This document shows, piece after piece, positions 1 through 7,883 of a DNA stretch of 40,555 nucleotides. Made by a program: the position numbers and the translations under genes. This DNA comes from Prevotella sp. (GTDB lineage Bacteria; Bacteroidota; Bacteroidia; Bacteroidales; Bacteroidaceae), in assembly GCA_016281815.1 (NCBI GenBank), contig JAEEJK010000008.1, forward strand, positions 1-40,555, read 5' to 3'. The stretch's first letter is position 1, and the number at the start of each line of letters is the position of its first letter. The notes under the pieces are model-generated. The model saw nothing but the letters and a program-made list of their open reading frames with translations. It was not told where the DNA came from and made no database searches.

Positions 1-389
1 ATCCACTGCCAGATATTGAGTTTTTCACCAAAGACCAGCATGGCGCCCAGCAGCACCATCACGGGTCGCGTGGCATTGATGGGACCCACGATGGTAAGTG
101 GCAGATGTTTCATGCCGAAATATCCGAAGAGCCACGAGAGCAGCACGATGACACTCTTGGCAATGATATAGCGATGGCTCTCCCATCCTGCCTCCACCAC
201 ATACACCGGTGTCCCGTCGAGCATCTGTGTGTGACGGCTCAGCAGGATGAAAGGCAGGAAGATGAGCGAACAAAAGAGTGTGTTGAGGAAGAGCACGGGT
301 ATGACCGCATTGTTCCCCAGTGCCCTCTTTTTGAAAGAGTCATAACATCCCAGCAGAGCCGCTGATAGAAAAGCGAGAATCAACCACAT
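1..389 (-). CDS. EamA/DMT-family permease, C-terminus outside window
   Basis: Reading the minus strand from the ATG at 389 gives an open frame that runs off the left edge, so only about 129 N-terminal residues are present. The first residues are MWLILAFLSAALLGCYDSFK. At least three hydrophobic segments are visible (about residues 1-16, 28-50 and 77-95), followed by a stretch with HLPLTIVGPINATRPVMVL and then GEKLN. The ending resembles the GPINATRP...GE repeat typical of EamA-domain drug/metabolite transporters, which are inner-membrane exporters or importers of small molecules. Its start lies 12 bases after the truA stop on the same strand, so the two are probably cotranscribed. The substrate cannot be read from sequence. 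The family call is fairly safe; the gene is incomplete only because of the window edge. Confidence 0.75.
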   Translation of the reverse strand, partial: MWLILAFLSAALLGCYDSFKKRALGNNAVIPVLFLNTLFCSLIFLPFILLSRHTQMLDGTPVYVVEAGWESHRYIIAKSVIVLLSWLFGYFGMKHLPLTIVGPINATRPVMVLLGAMLVFGEKLNIWQW

Positions 390-401
390 GTCATGGAGTC
401 T

Positions 402-1133
402 TTAATATTTCACATCATGGAGGAAGAGTGCGTGGGCAGGCATGCTCTCCCCCGCTTTGGTGCGTTTCCCGCTCTCGATGATGTCACGGAACTCATCCAT
501 CTTGATCCTCCCACGGCCCACATCTATCAGCGTACCCACCACGGCCCTCACCATATTGCGCAGGAACCGGTTGGCAGTGATGATCAGCCTGTAACGGTGT
601 GTGTCCAAACGCTCCCATCTTGCCTCAGTCACCTTGCACAATGTGGTTTTCACATCAGTGTGGCTCTTGCAGAACGCCCCGAAATCCTGGTAAGTGGTGA
701 GTATTTGCCCCGCCTCGTTCATGATTTCAAAATCCAACTGATAAGGAACATAGCATGAATAATGCCTGACGAAAGGATCTTTTCGGGTATGTATATAATA
801 ATGGTATGTGCGCTCCACCGCGCTGAACCGTGCATGCATGTCACTGTCCACTTGCCGGATATCCAGCACAGAGATATCGTGTGGCAGAATGCGGTTGAGC
901 CGGTAGGCCACCTGCATACAGTCGATGTCGTCTGCCAAGTCGAGATGTGCCACCATTTTTGAGGCATGCACGCCAGCATCTGTTCGACCTGCCCCCACCA
1001 CCTCACAGGGTGTTCTCAGGAGTGTGGACAAGGCATTTTGCAAGGCGGCCTGTACAGAATGTCCGTTAGGCTGCACCTGCCATCCGTGATAAGAAGTCCC
1101 ATCATATTGAAGGGTGATGAAATACCTATTCAT
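402..1133 (-). CDS. truA: tRNA pseudouridine(38-40) synthase TruA
   Basis: This 243-residue protein has the TruA signature GAGRTDAGVHA at residues 47-57, with the catalytic aspartate at position 52. The N-terminal strand MNRYFITLQYDGTSYHGWQ is also typical of the family. TruA converts uridines 38-40 of the anticodon arm of many tRNAs to pseudouridine in the cytoplasm. Length is close to the bacterial norm and no key residue is missing. The ATG at 1133 is preferred because a -7-type box (minus strand TAATTTTG, 1144-1151) lies only 10 bases upstream, leaving almost no leader. The EamA permease follows 12 bases downstream. Confidence 0.96.
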   Translation of the reverse strand: MNRYFITLQYDGTSYHGWQVQPNGHSVQAALQNALSTLLRTPCEVVGAGRTDAGVHASKMVAHLDLADDIDCMQVAYRLNRILPHDISVLDIRQVDSDMHARFSAVERTYHYYIHTRKDPFVRHYSCYVPYQLDFEIMNEAGQILTTYQDFGAFCKSHTDVKTTLCKVTEARWERLDTHRYRLIITANRFLRNMVRAVVGTLIDVGRGRIKMDEFRDIIESGKRTKAGESMPAHALFLHDVKY

Positions 1134-1143
1134 ATTCGGGGTG

Positions 1144-1151
1144 CAAAATTA
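1144..1151 (-). promoter_or_regulatory. -7 promoter box of truA
   Basis: On the minus strand this reads TAATTTTG, matching the Bacteroidetes primary-sigma box TAnnTTTG. No clean TTTG is seen 19-21 bases further upstream. The box ends 10 bases before the truA ATG, which predicts a transcript with a leader of only a few bases. Confidence 0.55.
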
Positions 1152-1211
1152 AGCAAAAAAACTGATGTATGAAAACAGAGTGCTTGAAATTCATACTTGT
1201 AAGCAATAGCC

Positions 1212-1250
1212 AAAAAATCGAAACGCCGCTATCTTTCACAGACGGCGGCG
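1212..1250 (-). terminator. Rho-independent terminator, minus strand
   Basis: CGCCGC (1224-1229) pairs with GCGGCG (1245-1250). The stem extends inward through a T-G wobble, one A-C mismatch and TCT/AGA, leaving a 5-base loop. Reading the minus strand, the hairpin is followed by TTTCGATTTTTT. No protein gene ends here; the hairpin lies between the NTPase gene and truA and best explains the 3' end of a small RNA. Confidence 0.65.
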
Positions 1251-1370
1251 CTCATTTCCAAGAAAAATTACACTCTATTGATTATAAAGCCTAATACCTA
1301 AAACAATTGGAGAACATTATTTAGTTAGTTGAACATTTTCCGTATGTTTCACAGATATCGTTTTTATTAT
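1212..1370 (-). ncRNA. Candidate small RNA between NTPase gene and truA
   Basis: A promoter-like pair on the minus strand (1377-1407) and a strong terminator (1212-1250) bracket about 160 bases with no credible reading frame; the short minus-strand ATGs here run into stops within about ten codons. The segment contains TCTGTGAAA twice, once near each end. This is an inference from promoter plus terminator plus the absence of coding. I could not assign it to a known RNA family. A 6S-like or regulatory RNA is possible but was not shown. Confidence 0.45.
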
Positions 1371-1376
1371 CTGATG

Positions 1377-1407
1377 CAAATATAAGGGAAAAAGCCCGAA
1401 TCCCAAT
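1377..1407 (-). promoter_or_regulatory. Promoter of the candidate small RNA
   Basis: On the minus strand the site reads ATTG-N19-TATATTTG. The -7 box fits TAnnTTTG exactly and the -33 box matches TTTG at three of four positions with allowed spacing. It lies about 240 bases from truA, so it could also feed truA by readthrough. Confidence 0.5.
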
Positions 1408-1492
1408 CTTTTCCATCGATAAAAAATGCAAAAAAAGGGAATTTGTTCTCATTTGGATAAATATTTGCGAAGAAATGGCAATTTTTATATTG

Positions 1493-2602
1493 TCAACTGC
1501 TCTTATTTAGCGCAATATTGTAGTTGTAATAGCGCTTGTTGCCTGTTATGTCCTCTATAACACGAATGAAAGGCGGGAACTTCACAGACTCGTCTGATGC
1601 CACGCCCTTGGTCTCAAGAATGAGGAGGCCCGGAACCGGAGCCTGAAACTCATCGAGTTCAAAATACTGTCCTTTCCAGATAAAACTGCGTCTTGTTTTC
1701 CTGATGGTCTGCCTGTATGGGTCAGCCTGCTGCAAGAGAGAACTGTATAGGTTGTTGCTGATCTGCCGTTCTGTCTGCACATACTCCACATCTGATATCG
1801 GAGTCTTGGTGGTATGCACATTCACATACTTGCCATGCCACCCTCTCCTACGCAACCTCACCTCGCATCCGGGTTCTGCCACGAGGTAGGTCTGAGTGAT
1901 CTCACTGACGATGCTGTCAGGCAGTTCACCCATCAGTTCCACGATATATTTTCTCTCCTCCTCTATGGCTTGCGGCAATCCGAGCACAGCAGAGATTTCT
2001 CTCAGCACACGGTTGAGTTTCTTGTCAAAGTCCTCATGGTTGTTGATGACCCTCAGCCGTGAGTGCCCCGTCCAAGCATTGATGACCTTCTTGTCGAGCA
2101 GGCGTGCCTGTTTGAGTCCCTCCTCATCCATTTTCTCATATCGCTGAGCGTTGTTGCTGGTGGTGTAGAACTGTTCTGCTCCGTCGGCGGCCGATACGAG
2201 ATGAAGCACAGCATCATAGCGCTGGTCACGCAGTTGTGAGGTGGTGACCCCCAGCGACTGTGTGATCTCCTCCCACATCTCAGGTGTCATATAAGCAGAG
2301 ATGTCCATGGCTCCCCTGTCGCACACGATGAGCGTTGGTTCCTCACACTCCTCCGCCATCCGGAGGAATTTGTCCTCCAGAGCGAGTTGTATCTCCAAGG
2401 TAGCCTTCTCACCTTGATAAAACAGTCCTTTGTTGGGTGTGAGGTAGTTCATTCCCGCCTGACTGAACAAGGTAGGAACTTCAGGAATGGTGAACACCTT
2501 GTATCCCCTGCTCGAGAAGTGTTCTATCACCTTCACCAAGGCAGTGGTCTTGCCTGCACATGGTCCGCCCGTCAACACGATTCTTTTGATTTCTTTGTCC
2601 AT
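1493..2602 (-). CDS. P-loop NTPase fused to a CYTH-like triphosphate-binding domain
   Basis: This 369-residue protein starts with a Walker A motif, TGGPCAGKTT (residues 11-20), in an AAA_28-type NTPase domain (about 1-205); VCDRGAMD near residues 93-100 looks like a Walker B-type acidic site. From about residue 212 the sequence becomes CYTH-like: EEERKYIVE resembles the ExExK entry strand, and basic residues follow in EVRLRRRGWHGKY. The layout matches the family that includes Drosophila TTD14 and conserved Bacteroidetes ATP-binding proteins. CYTH proteins bind triphosphates or polyphosphate in a tunnel; the substrate here is unknown. The gene lies 122 bases downstream of pepD on the same strand and may share its transcript. 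Domain reading is confident; the biological role is not. Confidence 0.75.
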   Translation of the reverse strand: MDKEIKRIVLTGGPCAGKTTALVKVIEHFSSRGYKVFTIPEVPTLFSQAGMNYLTPNKGLFYQGEKATLEIQLALEDKFLRMAEECEEPTLIVCDRGAMDISAYMTPEMWEEITQSLGVTTSQLRDQRYDAVLHLVSAADGAEQFYTTSNNAQRYEKMDEEGLKQARLLDKKVINAWTGHSRLRVINNHEDFDKKLNRVLREISAVLGLPQAIEEERKYIVELMGELPDSIVSEITQTYLVAEPGCEVRLRRRGWHGKYVNVHTTKTPISDVEYVQTERQISNNLYSSLLQQADPYRQTIRKTRRSFIWKGQYFELDEFQAPVPGLLILETKGVASDESVKFPPFIRVIEDITGNKRYYNYNIALNKSS

Positions 2603-2603
2603 A

Positions 2604-2645
2604 TTTGGAAGTTTGGATATTTGGGAGTTTAGGAGTTTGGATGGA
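2604..2645. repeat. Degenerate tandem repeat of GTTTGGA/GTTTAGG-type units
   Basis: The short spacer between the NTPase gene and pepD contains imperfect iterations of a 7-9-base T/G-rich unit. It resembles the simple repeats at 12200-12241 and 29928-29976. No function is evident. Confidence 0.5.
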
Positions 2646-2675
2646 TGATTTGCATGCCAGATGGTTCTATGAGGG

Positions 2676-2692
2676 GTCGCTGTAACAGCGAC
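2676..2692. repeat. Perfect 8-bp inverted repeat
   Basis: GTCGCTGT and ACAGCGAC flank a single base, in the gap downstream of pepD. No T-run follows on the minus strand, so it is not a standard terminator. It could stabilise the pepD 3' end or act as a protein site. Confidence 0.4.
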
Positions 2693-2724
2693 ATACCGAA
2701 CACGAACAACAAGGGATAATCTGT

Positions 2725-4194
2725 TCAGATATCTTCTTTCTCTGCCAGTTTATTGAGTAATACGATGAATACGCGCCAGATGTCGTCGACCGTGCTCATG
2801 AGCACCCTCTCCGAGGTGGAGTGCGGCTCCACGATGCGCGGTCCGATGCTCGCCATCTGTATGCCAGGATATTTACTGACGAAATAGCCCGCCTCGAGCA
2901 CGAAATGCATCGCCACCTTTCTGGGACGCCATCCGAGCACCTCATCAAACACATCCGAGGTGAGTCTGAGGAAGGGCGAGTCGGGGTTCTCCTGCCATGC
3001 CGGTGCCTCCATCAGTGTCTCAGAAGAGCCGCCTGCCTTGGCGAAGACGTCGGCTATGTCGGCAGCCTGTTTTCTCATGTCATCGTCGATGAAACTGCGT
3101 GTATGGGTAGAGACCACGAGGCAGCCATCCTCTTCAAAAACGCGCCCCACATTATTAGAAGTCTCCACGGTATCCGCTATGGTCTCGCTCATGGCTATAA
3201 CCCCTTGAGGAATCTGCTCCAAGCAAGTCATGAACTGATTGAACGTTTCCTCACCAATGACAGTTTCCGCAGGCGTCGTCTTCTCAATGCGGCACCTCAC
3301 ACCAGGGTCAGTTTCTCCATATTCGGCTTGGATCCACTCGTTGAACGAAGCCTCCTGTTCCTTCACGAACTCCGCGGGATCACCAGAAGGCACCGAGATG
3401 ACCATCTCCGCCGAAGAAGCGATCGACGCATTGGCCTCTCCCACCCTGATGCTGGCCAGTTCCAAGTCCACATCATTATAAATAGCAGCCAGCAGTGCCC
3501 ACGCCAGCACCACGGCACTGGCCCTGCCCTTGGCGATATCAACTCCAGAGTGTCCACCTTTTCCACCCTCGATAGTGATGCGGAACCAGCGACGCTTGCC
3601 TCCCGTGGCTGGCACACGGTTAGCCGGCAGTCTGTGCACCTGTATCAAAGCCCCAGCCGCTCCGGTGGTGATGGTGTCGTAGTCCTCTGAGTCAAGGTTG
3701 ATCACCCTCCTGCCCTTGATGAAATCAGGACTGAGGGCAGCGGCTCCCGTCATGCCATCCTCCTCGTTGGTGGTGGCGATCACCTCCACTGGGCCGTGCA
3801 CAATGCTTTCATCAGCCAGCATTGCCAAAGCCATGGATAGCCCGATGCCATTGTCTGCCCCCAACGAGGTACCTTCCGCCCTCATCCAGCCATCATCGCC
3901 AACATGAGGTTTCACCGCGTCCTCCAGCGGGTTGGCCATTCCCACACACACCATGTCCATGTGGTTGAGCACGACTACAGGCACAGCATTCTCATAACCC
4001 GGTGTGGCCGGTTTTCGGATGACGACACAATTCTGCGCATCACGGTCGTAACTGAGTCCCAACTGCCGCGCATAGTCACAGAGGAAATCCGCCACCCTCT
4101 CCTCATGGTGGGATGGTCTGGGAATCTGATTAAGTTGACTGAAAATGCCGAGCACCTTGTCGATGCCTTGTTGCGATATGTGTGGATGTTCCAT
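2725..4194 (-). CDS. pepD: Aminoacyl-histidine dipeptidase (M20 family, PepD)
   Basis: This 489-residue M20/M28-type zinc peptidase carries the expected metal ligands: H78 and D80 in NHMDMVC, D114 in LGADNGIG, E144/E145 in TTNEEDG (general base and ligand) and D168 in INLDSED. The family hydrolyses Xaa-His dipeptides such as beta-Ala-His in the cytoplasm and supports peptide nutrition. A lid/dimerisation insert occupies the middle of the chain, as is normal for PepD. No signal peptide is present. A well-matched promoter sits 44 bases upstream of the ATG. The gene appears complete and of usual length. Confidence 0.93.
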   Translation of the reverse strand: MEHPHISQQGIDKVLGIFSQLNQIPRPSHHEERVADFLCDYARQLGLSYDRDAQNCVVIRKPATPGYENAVPVVVLNHMDMVCVGMANPLEDAVKPHVGDDGWMRAEGTSLGADNGIGLSMALAMLADESIVHGPVEVIATTNEEDGMTGAAALSPDFIKGRRVINLDSEDYDTITTGAAGALIQVHRLPANRVPATGGKRRWFRITIEGGKGGHSGVDIAKGRASAVVLAWALLAAIYNDVDLELASIRVGEANASIASSAEMVISVPSGDPAEFVKEQEASFNEWIQAEYGETDPGVRCRIEKTTPAETVIGEETFNQFMTCLEQIPQGVIAMSETIADTVETSNNVGRVFEEDGCLVVSTHTRSFIDDDMRKQAADIADVFAKAGGSSETLMEAPAWQENPDSPFLRLTSDVFDEVLGWRPRKVAMHFVLEAGYFVSKYPGIQMASIGPRIVEPHSTSERVLMSTVDDIWRVFIVLLNKLAEKEDI

Positions 4195-4237
4195 GAGTGT
4201 CAGGGTATGTGATATGAGTGTTCGTCATTAACCATTG

Positions 4238-4268
4238 CAAAGATAGAGAATATTGGGTGAAGGGCAAA
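4238..4268 (-). promoter_or_regulatory. Promoter of pepD
   Basis: On the minus strand the site reads TTTG-N19-TATCTTTG, a full match to the Bacteroidetes -33/-7 consensus. It predicts a leader of about 35-40 bases. Confidence 0.75.
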
Positions 4269-4315
4269 GAGTTTTTCCTCTTTTTTATTTAAGTACTCTA
4301 AAAAAATCTGGTTTA

Positions 4316-4347
4316 TTTGCCCAATCCATTTTAAAAGTGTAATTTTG
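4316..4347 (+). promoter_or_regulatory. Promoter of the O-acetylation cassette
   Basis: TTTG (4316-4319), N20, TAATTTTG (4340-4347): a full consensus match. It lies 55 bases upstream of the first SGNH gene and is divergent from the pepD promoter, the two -33 boxes being 47 bases apart. Confidence 0.75.
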
Positions 4348-4402
4348 CATCCTGAATTGAAAGATAGGAATACCCATCCCAAACTAGGACTGAATTTTTG
4401 AC

Positions 4403-5200
4403 ATGAATTCCCAGATAAAGACCCTGCTTCTGCTTGTTGTCACCTTCTCTGCCATTTTCTTTTATGCGCGTACATCCATGGGCATTACGTTTGCCAAACA
4501 ATTGCTTCGGAAGGCCGACATAGGCGTGCTGTTCCCCGAACCCGCCGACACCACCGCCACAATGGTGCAAAAAGAAGAAAAGTTGGAGCCCGACTCCACC
4601 TCACAGCGTTTTCTGTTTGTCGGAGACTCCATGGTGGAGCCTCTTGCCTACCGTTTCTATGATTACTGCAAGGAGAACGGCGACACGATGTATGCCGTCA
4701 CCTGGTATGGCAGCACGACGTATGCCTGGAGTGGCGAGACCCTCGATTACTATATGGACCAGGTGAGGCCCACGTTCATCATCTTCTGCATGGGCAGCAA
4801 CGAACTCACGTCGAAGAACCTGAAGATCATCAACGAGAGTCTGCTGAAGATGCGTGCCAAAGCCGGCGACTGCCCCAACGTCTTCATCGGTCCTCCCAAC
4901 ACCACCCCTGACGAAGGTCTCAATGATGAAATCTCGAAAGTATTCGGCAAGAAAGGCTATTTCGACTCCCGCAGCATCGAGATGGAGCGCCGTAAGGACC
5001 ACCTCCATCCGACCAACGCCGGTGCGGTGGTATGGATGGATGAAGTGGCGCAATGGCTTCAGAGCGACAGTTGCCTGCACCCGCTTGTTCTTGACAAGCC
5101 AGAAGGTCCTCAGTCCTACAAGATTGAACACATAGAGGTGATGCAGGTGAAGGACAAAGGTCGCCGTCTCAGCGGCAAAAAACTCTCAAAGGCTTCGTAA
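4403..5200 (+). CDS. Membrane-anchored SGNH/GDSL-type hydrolase
   Basis: This 265-residue protein has a single N-terminal hydrophobic segment (about residues 5-22) and then an SGNH domain. The nucleophile is S76 in FVGDSM, an oxyanion asparagine is N133 in MGSNE, and the Asp/His pair is D199 and H202 in KDHLHPT. It is probably periplasmic, anchored by its N-terminus. The stop codon overlaps the ATG of the MBOAT gene (TAATG), so translation is likely coupled. In related systems (AlgX/AlgJ, PatB, DltD-like) an SGNH partner receives the acetyl group moved by the MBOAT protein, or removes it. The pairing and fold are visible; the polysaccharide target is not. A free esterase is the alternative. 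Confidence 0.8.
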   Translation: MNSQIKTLLLLVVTFSAIFFYARTSMGITFAKQLLRKADIGVLFPEPADTTATMVQKEEKLEPDSTSQRFLFVGDSMVEPLAYRFYDYCKENGDTMYAVTWYGSTTYAWSGETLDYYMDQVRPTFIIFCMGSNELTSKNLKIINESLLKMRAKAGDCPNVFIGPPNTTPDEGLNDEISKVFGKKGYFDSRSIEMERRKDHLHPTNAGAVVWMDEVAQWLQSDSCLHPLVLDKPEGPQSYKIEHIEVMQVKDKGRRLSGKKLSKAS

Positions 5201-6660
5201 TGGGCATCAGCGACTACATTTCCCACTACCTGTCGGCACCCGACAGTCAATGGTCCTTCGTCTCGCTCACTTTCGCAGCAGCATTTTTGGTATTTTTTGC
5301 CATCTACATCGTGCTGCGCAAATGGTCGAAGGCTGTGACGCTGGGTTATGTGGTAGTGTTCAGTCTCCTCTTTGCCTACAAGGCCAACGGCGTGCTGATG
5401 CTGCTGCTGCCCACCACCGCCCTTCTTTCCTATTATCTGACACGAGCCATGGCAGCCAGGGAAGGTCCATCGCGCCGCTGGTGGATGTGGGCCATCATCA
5501 TCATCGACCTGGCCCCGCTGCTATACTACAAATACACCAACTTCATGATTGAAATCCTCCGCGAGATCACCTCATCGAATATCTCGCCGCTTTCGATCAT
5601 CCTTCCCGTAGGCATTTCCTTCTACACCTTTCAGGCCATCAGTTACACCGTGGATGTTTACCAGAAACGATTCACGATGGAAGTGAGTTTGCTCGAATAC
5701 CTTTTTTTCCTCACTTTCTTCCCCCTGCTCATCGCGGGACCCATCACCCGTGCAGGCACCCTTATCCCACAGATCAAGCACCGCTACCATATCAGCGACC
5801 TGCAGGTGTATACCGGTCTGTGGCTCATCATGAGCGGACTATTGAAGAAAGCCCTGATTGCCGATTACATTGCCCAGTACAACAACTGGATATTCAACGA
5901 CCCTACCGCCTACTCCGGTTTTGAGAACCTGATGGGCGTGTTGGGCTATACACTTCAGATCTACTGCGATTTTTCCGGCTACAGCGACATCAGCATCGGA
6001 CTTGCCGCCCTGCTCGGCATCACGCTGAAGGAGAATTTCCGGTATCCCTACCAATCTCTCAACCTGCAGGAGTTCTGGCGCCGCTGGCACATCTCTCTGT
6101 CCACCTGGTTTCGCGACTATGTGTACATCCCCCTCGGCGGCAACCGGAAGGGAACCAAGCGCACCTACTTCAACCATTTCGTCACCATGCTCGTGGCCGG
6201 TCTCTGGCACGGTTCCTCCTGGATGTTCGTCATCTGGGGAGCGCTCCACGGTATCGGCGGCGTGGTGCACAAATTCTGCAAACAGTGGCTCGACCTCATT
6301 CCCAACCACTGGTATGTGCGATTCATCTCATGGCTGATCACCTTCAGTTATGTGGCCCTCGCCTGGACCTTCTTCCGTGCTCCCGACCTCACCACTGCGA
6401 CCACCATTCTCGGGCACATTGGCAGCGACTTCAGCATCTCCTATCTGGTGCCCTTCGTCGAGACCCGCATGACCTGGACCATTTTTGTCGTATTAGGCTT
6501 CGGTCTGCATGCCATTCGCGAGCAGCACGTCGACAGACTTCGCCAACTGTACATCAACAGCCCCTGGACACTGAAACTCATCCTGCTCTTTGTGGTGCTG
6601 CAGGTGGTCATCAACTACCGTCTGAGCGACATCCAACCATTTATCTACGCACAATTCTAA
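5200..6660 (+). CDS. MBOAT-family membrane O-acyltransferase
   Basis: This 486-residue polytopic protein has about ten hydrophobic segments. Family hallmarks are clear: GISFYTFQ (138-145), PITRAGTLIPQ (181-191), YCDFSGYSDI (255-264), FWRRWHISLS (292-301) and the catalytic histidine H337 in GLWHGSSW. AlgI, DltB and PatA-type proteins move acyl groups, usually acetyl, across the inner membrane onto surface glycans or teichoic acids. This gene starts inside the stop codon of the upstream SGNH gene and ends 3 bases before the downstream one, a tight three-gene unit. Together these suggest O-acetylation of a cell-envelope or exported polysaccharide; that target is inferred. Confidence 0.92.
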   Translation: MGISDYISHYLSAPDSQWSFVSLTFAAAFLVFFAIYIVLRKWSKAVTLGYVVVFSLLFAYKANGVLMLLLPTTALLSYYLTRAMAAREGPSRRWWMWAIIIIDLAPLLYYKYTNFMIEILREITSSNISPLSIILPVGISFYTFQAISYTVDVYQKRFTMEVSLLEYLFFLTFFPLLIAGPITRAGTLIPQIKHRYHISDLQVYTGLWLIMSGLLKKALIADYIAQYNNWIFNDPTAYSGFENLMGVLGYTLQIYCDFSGYSDISIGLAALLGITLKENFRYPYQSLNLQEFWRRWHISLSTWFRDYVYIPLGGNRKGTKRTYFNHFVTMLVAGLWHGSSWMFVIWGALHGIGGVVHKFCKQWLDLIPNHWYVRFISWLITFSYVALAWTFFRAPDLTTATTILGHIGSDFSISYLVPFVETRMTWTIFVVLGFGLHAIREQHVDRLRQLYINSPWTLKLILLFVVLQVVINYRLSDIQPFIYAQF

Positions 6661-6663
6661 GTC

Positions 6664-7743
6664 ATGGATTTACTTAAGAAAATTCTGCTGCCCCTCATCC
6701 TGGGTCAGTTTGCCTTCATGGCCCATGCCACCTCATTTGTGAAAGCCACCGACCCCGGCTTTGCATATGTCGGGCGCATCAGTTGGAGCACCGTGGCCGG
6801 TGCTGCCGTGTGGACCTATCCCGGTGTGCAGATCCATGCCGTATTCACCGGGACATCCGCCACGATGAAGACCAACGCCGACTGCGGCTATTTCATGGTC
6901 GAGGTAGACTCCCTGCCACCCCATAAGGTGGAGTCGGTGAAAGGCACCCAACTGACACGTCTGGTGAGTGGGCTTGCCCCTGGGGAGCACCGTCTCACCA
7001 TTACCTATATAATAGAAGGTTTGTTTAAGAAGCCCACCTTCTATGGTCTGCTTCTGGACGATGGCTGCGGACTGGGAGCCCGTCCGACGCTTCCAGAGAG
7101 ACGCATCGAGTTCATCGGCAATTCCATCACCTGCGGATATGGTATTGAAGGAAATGGAAAGGAGAAAAAATTCCTTTTCAGCAAGCAGAATTTCTATGAG
7201 ACCTACGCGGCACGCACAGCGCGTGCCCTCGGTGCAACCTGTCAGGTGTGCGCCCGCAGCGGTATCGGACTTTATCGCAACTACGCCGGTAAAATACCCG
7301 ATCAGATCATGCCCAACATTTATCCACATACTTTTTATTCCACCACGGGCGAGCAATGGGACTTCAGCCGTTACCAGCCCGATGTGGTGTGTGTGAACCT
7401 CGGCTGCAACGACACCTCGGTGGGTGTATACGACCCAGAGCGACTCACAGAGGCATTCAAGCAGTTCACACGGACGCTCCGCGACTATTACCCCCATGCC
7501 AAAATCGTGTATATCATCGGAGCCATCCCTGAGTCAAAGAAGTTGCGTGACATCCGCAGCGCCCAGCAGGCAGCCATCGACGATGCTGCGCTCCGTGGTG
7601 ACCGCGCTGTTTACCGCATGGACTTCACTCCTGAGGACGGCAGCCTTGGCTGGGGTTCACAGGGGCACCCCTCGATGAAACGCCATGCCCTTATGGCCGA
7701 GGAACTCACGAACTTCATCCGTCAGATCACGGGATGGGAGTGA
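6664..7743 (+). CDS. Secreted two-domain SGNH esterase, CE2-like
   Basis: The 359-residue chain begins with a signal peptide (about 1-22, ending AHA). Residues about 30-140 form a beta-rich domain and 145-359 an SGNH hydrolase domain. The nucleophile is S154 in FIGNSITCGYG, N249 is in LGCNDTS, and H335 is in GSQGHPSMKRH. The domain order and the GNSITCGYG block fit carbohydrate esterase family 2 deacetylases. It follows the MBOAT gene by 3 bases, so it may edit or reverse the acetylation made by that pair, or act on dietary acetylated glycans. Both roles are inferred. The start at 6664 gives the cleanest signal peptide. Confidence 0.85.
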   Translation: MDLLKKILLPLILGQFAFMAHATSFVKATDPGFAYVGRISWSTVAGAAVWTYPGVQIHAVFTGTSATMKTNADCGYFMVEVDSLPPHKVESVKGTQLTRLVSGLAPGEHRLTITYIIEGLFKKPTFYGLLLDDGCGLGARPTLPERRIEFIGNSITCGYGIEGNGKEKKFLFSKQNFYETYAARTARALGATCQVCARSGIGLYRNYAGKIPDQIMPNIYPHTFYSTTGEQWDFSRYQPDVVCVNLGCNDTSVGVYDPERLTEAFKQFTRTLRDYYPHAKIVYIIGAIPESKKLRDIRSAQQAAIDDAALRGDRAVYRMDFTPEDGSLGWGSQGHPSMKRHALMAEELTNFIRQITGWE

Positions 7744-7823
7744 TCATGAATTTTTCATTGTCCTTTCATCATGAATTATAGAATGAGAGAATTATTTGTG
7801 GCACGGAAAAACTCGGTTAAAAA

Positions 7824-7855
7824 TTTGGCTTTTCACTTCCTTATTCGTAATTTCG
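7824..7855 (+). promoter_or_regulatory. Promoter candidate of the 7884 lipoprotein
   Basis: TTTG (7824-7827), N20, TAATTTCG (7848-7855). One base differs from the -7 consensus, and spacing is right. It predicts a short leader of about 20-25 bases. Confidence 0.5.
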
Positions 7856-7883
7856 CCACCGAATTGCGAAATGTAAGTAGATA

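Noticed and set aside
2821..3690. 289-residue plus-strand frame opposite pepD
   Set aside because: It is a mirror of the pepD coding strand; it has no family motif and no promoter.
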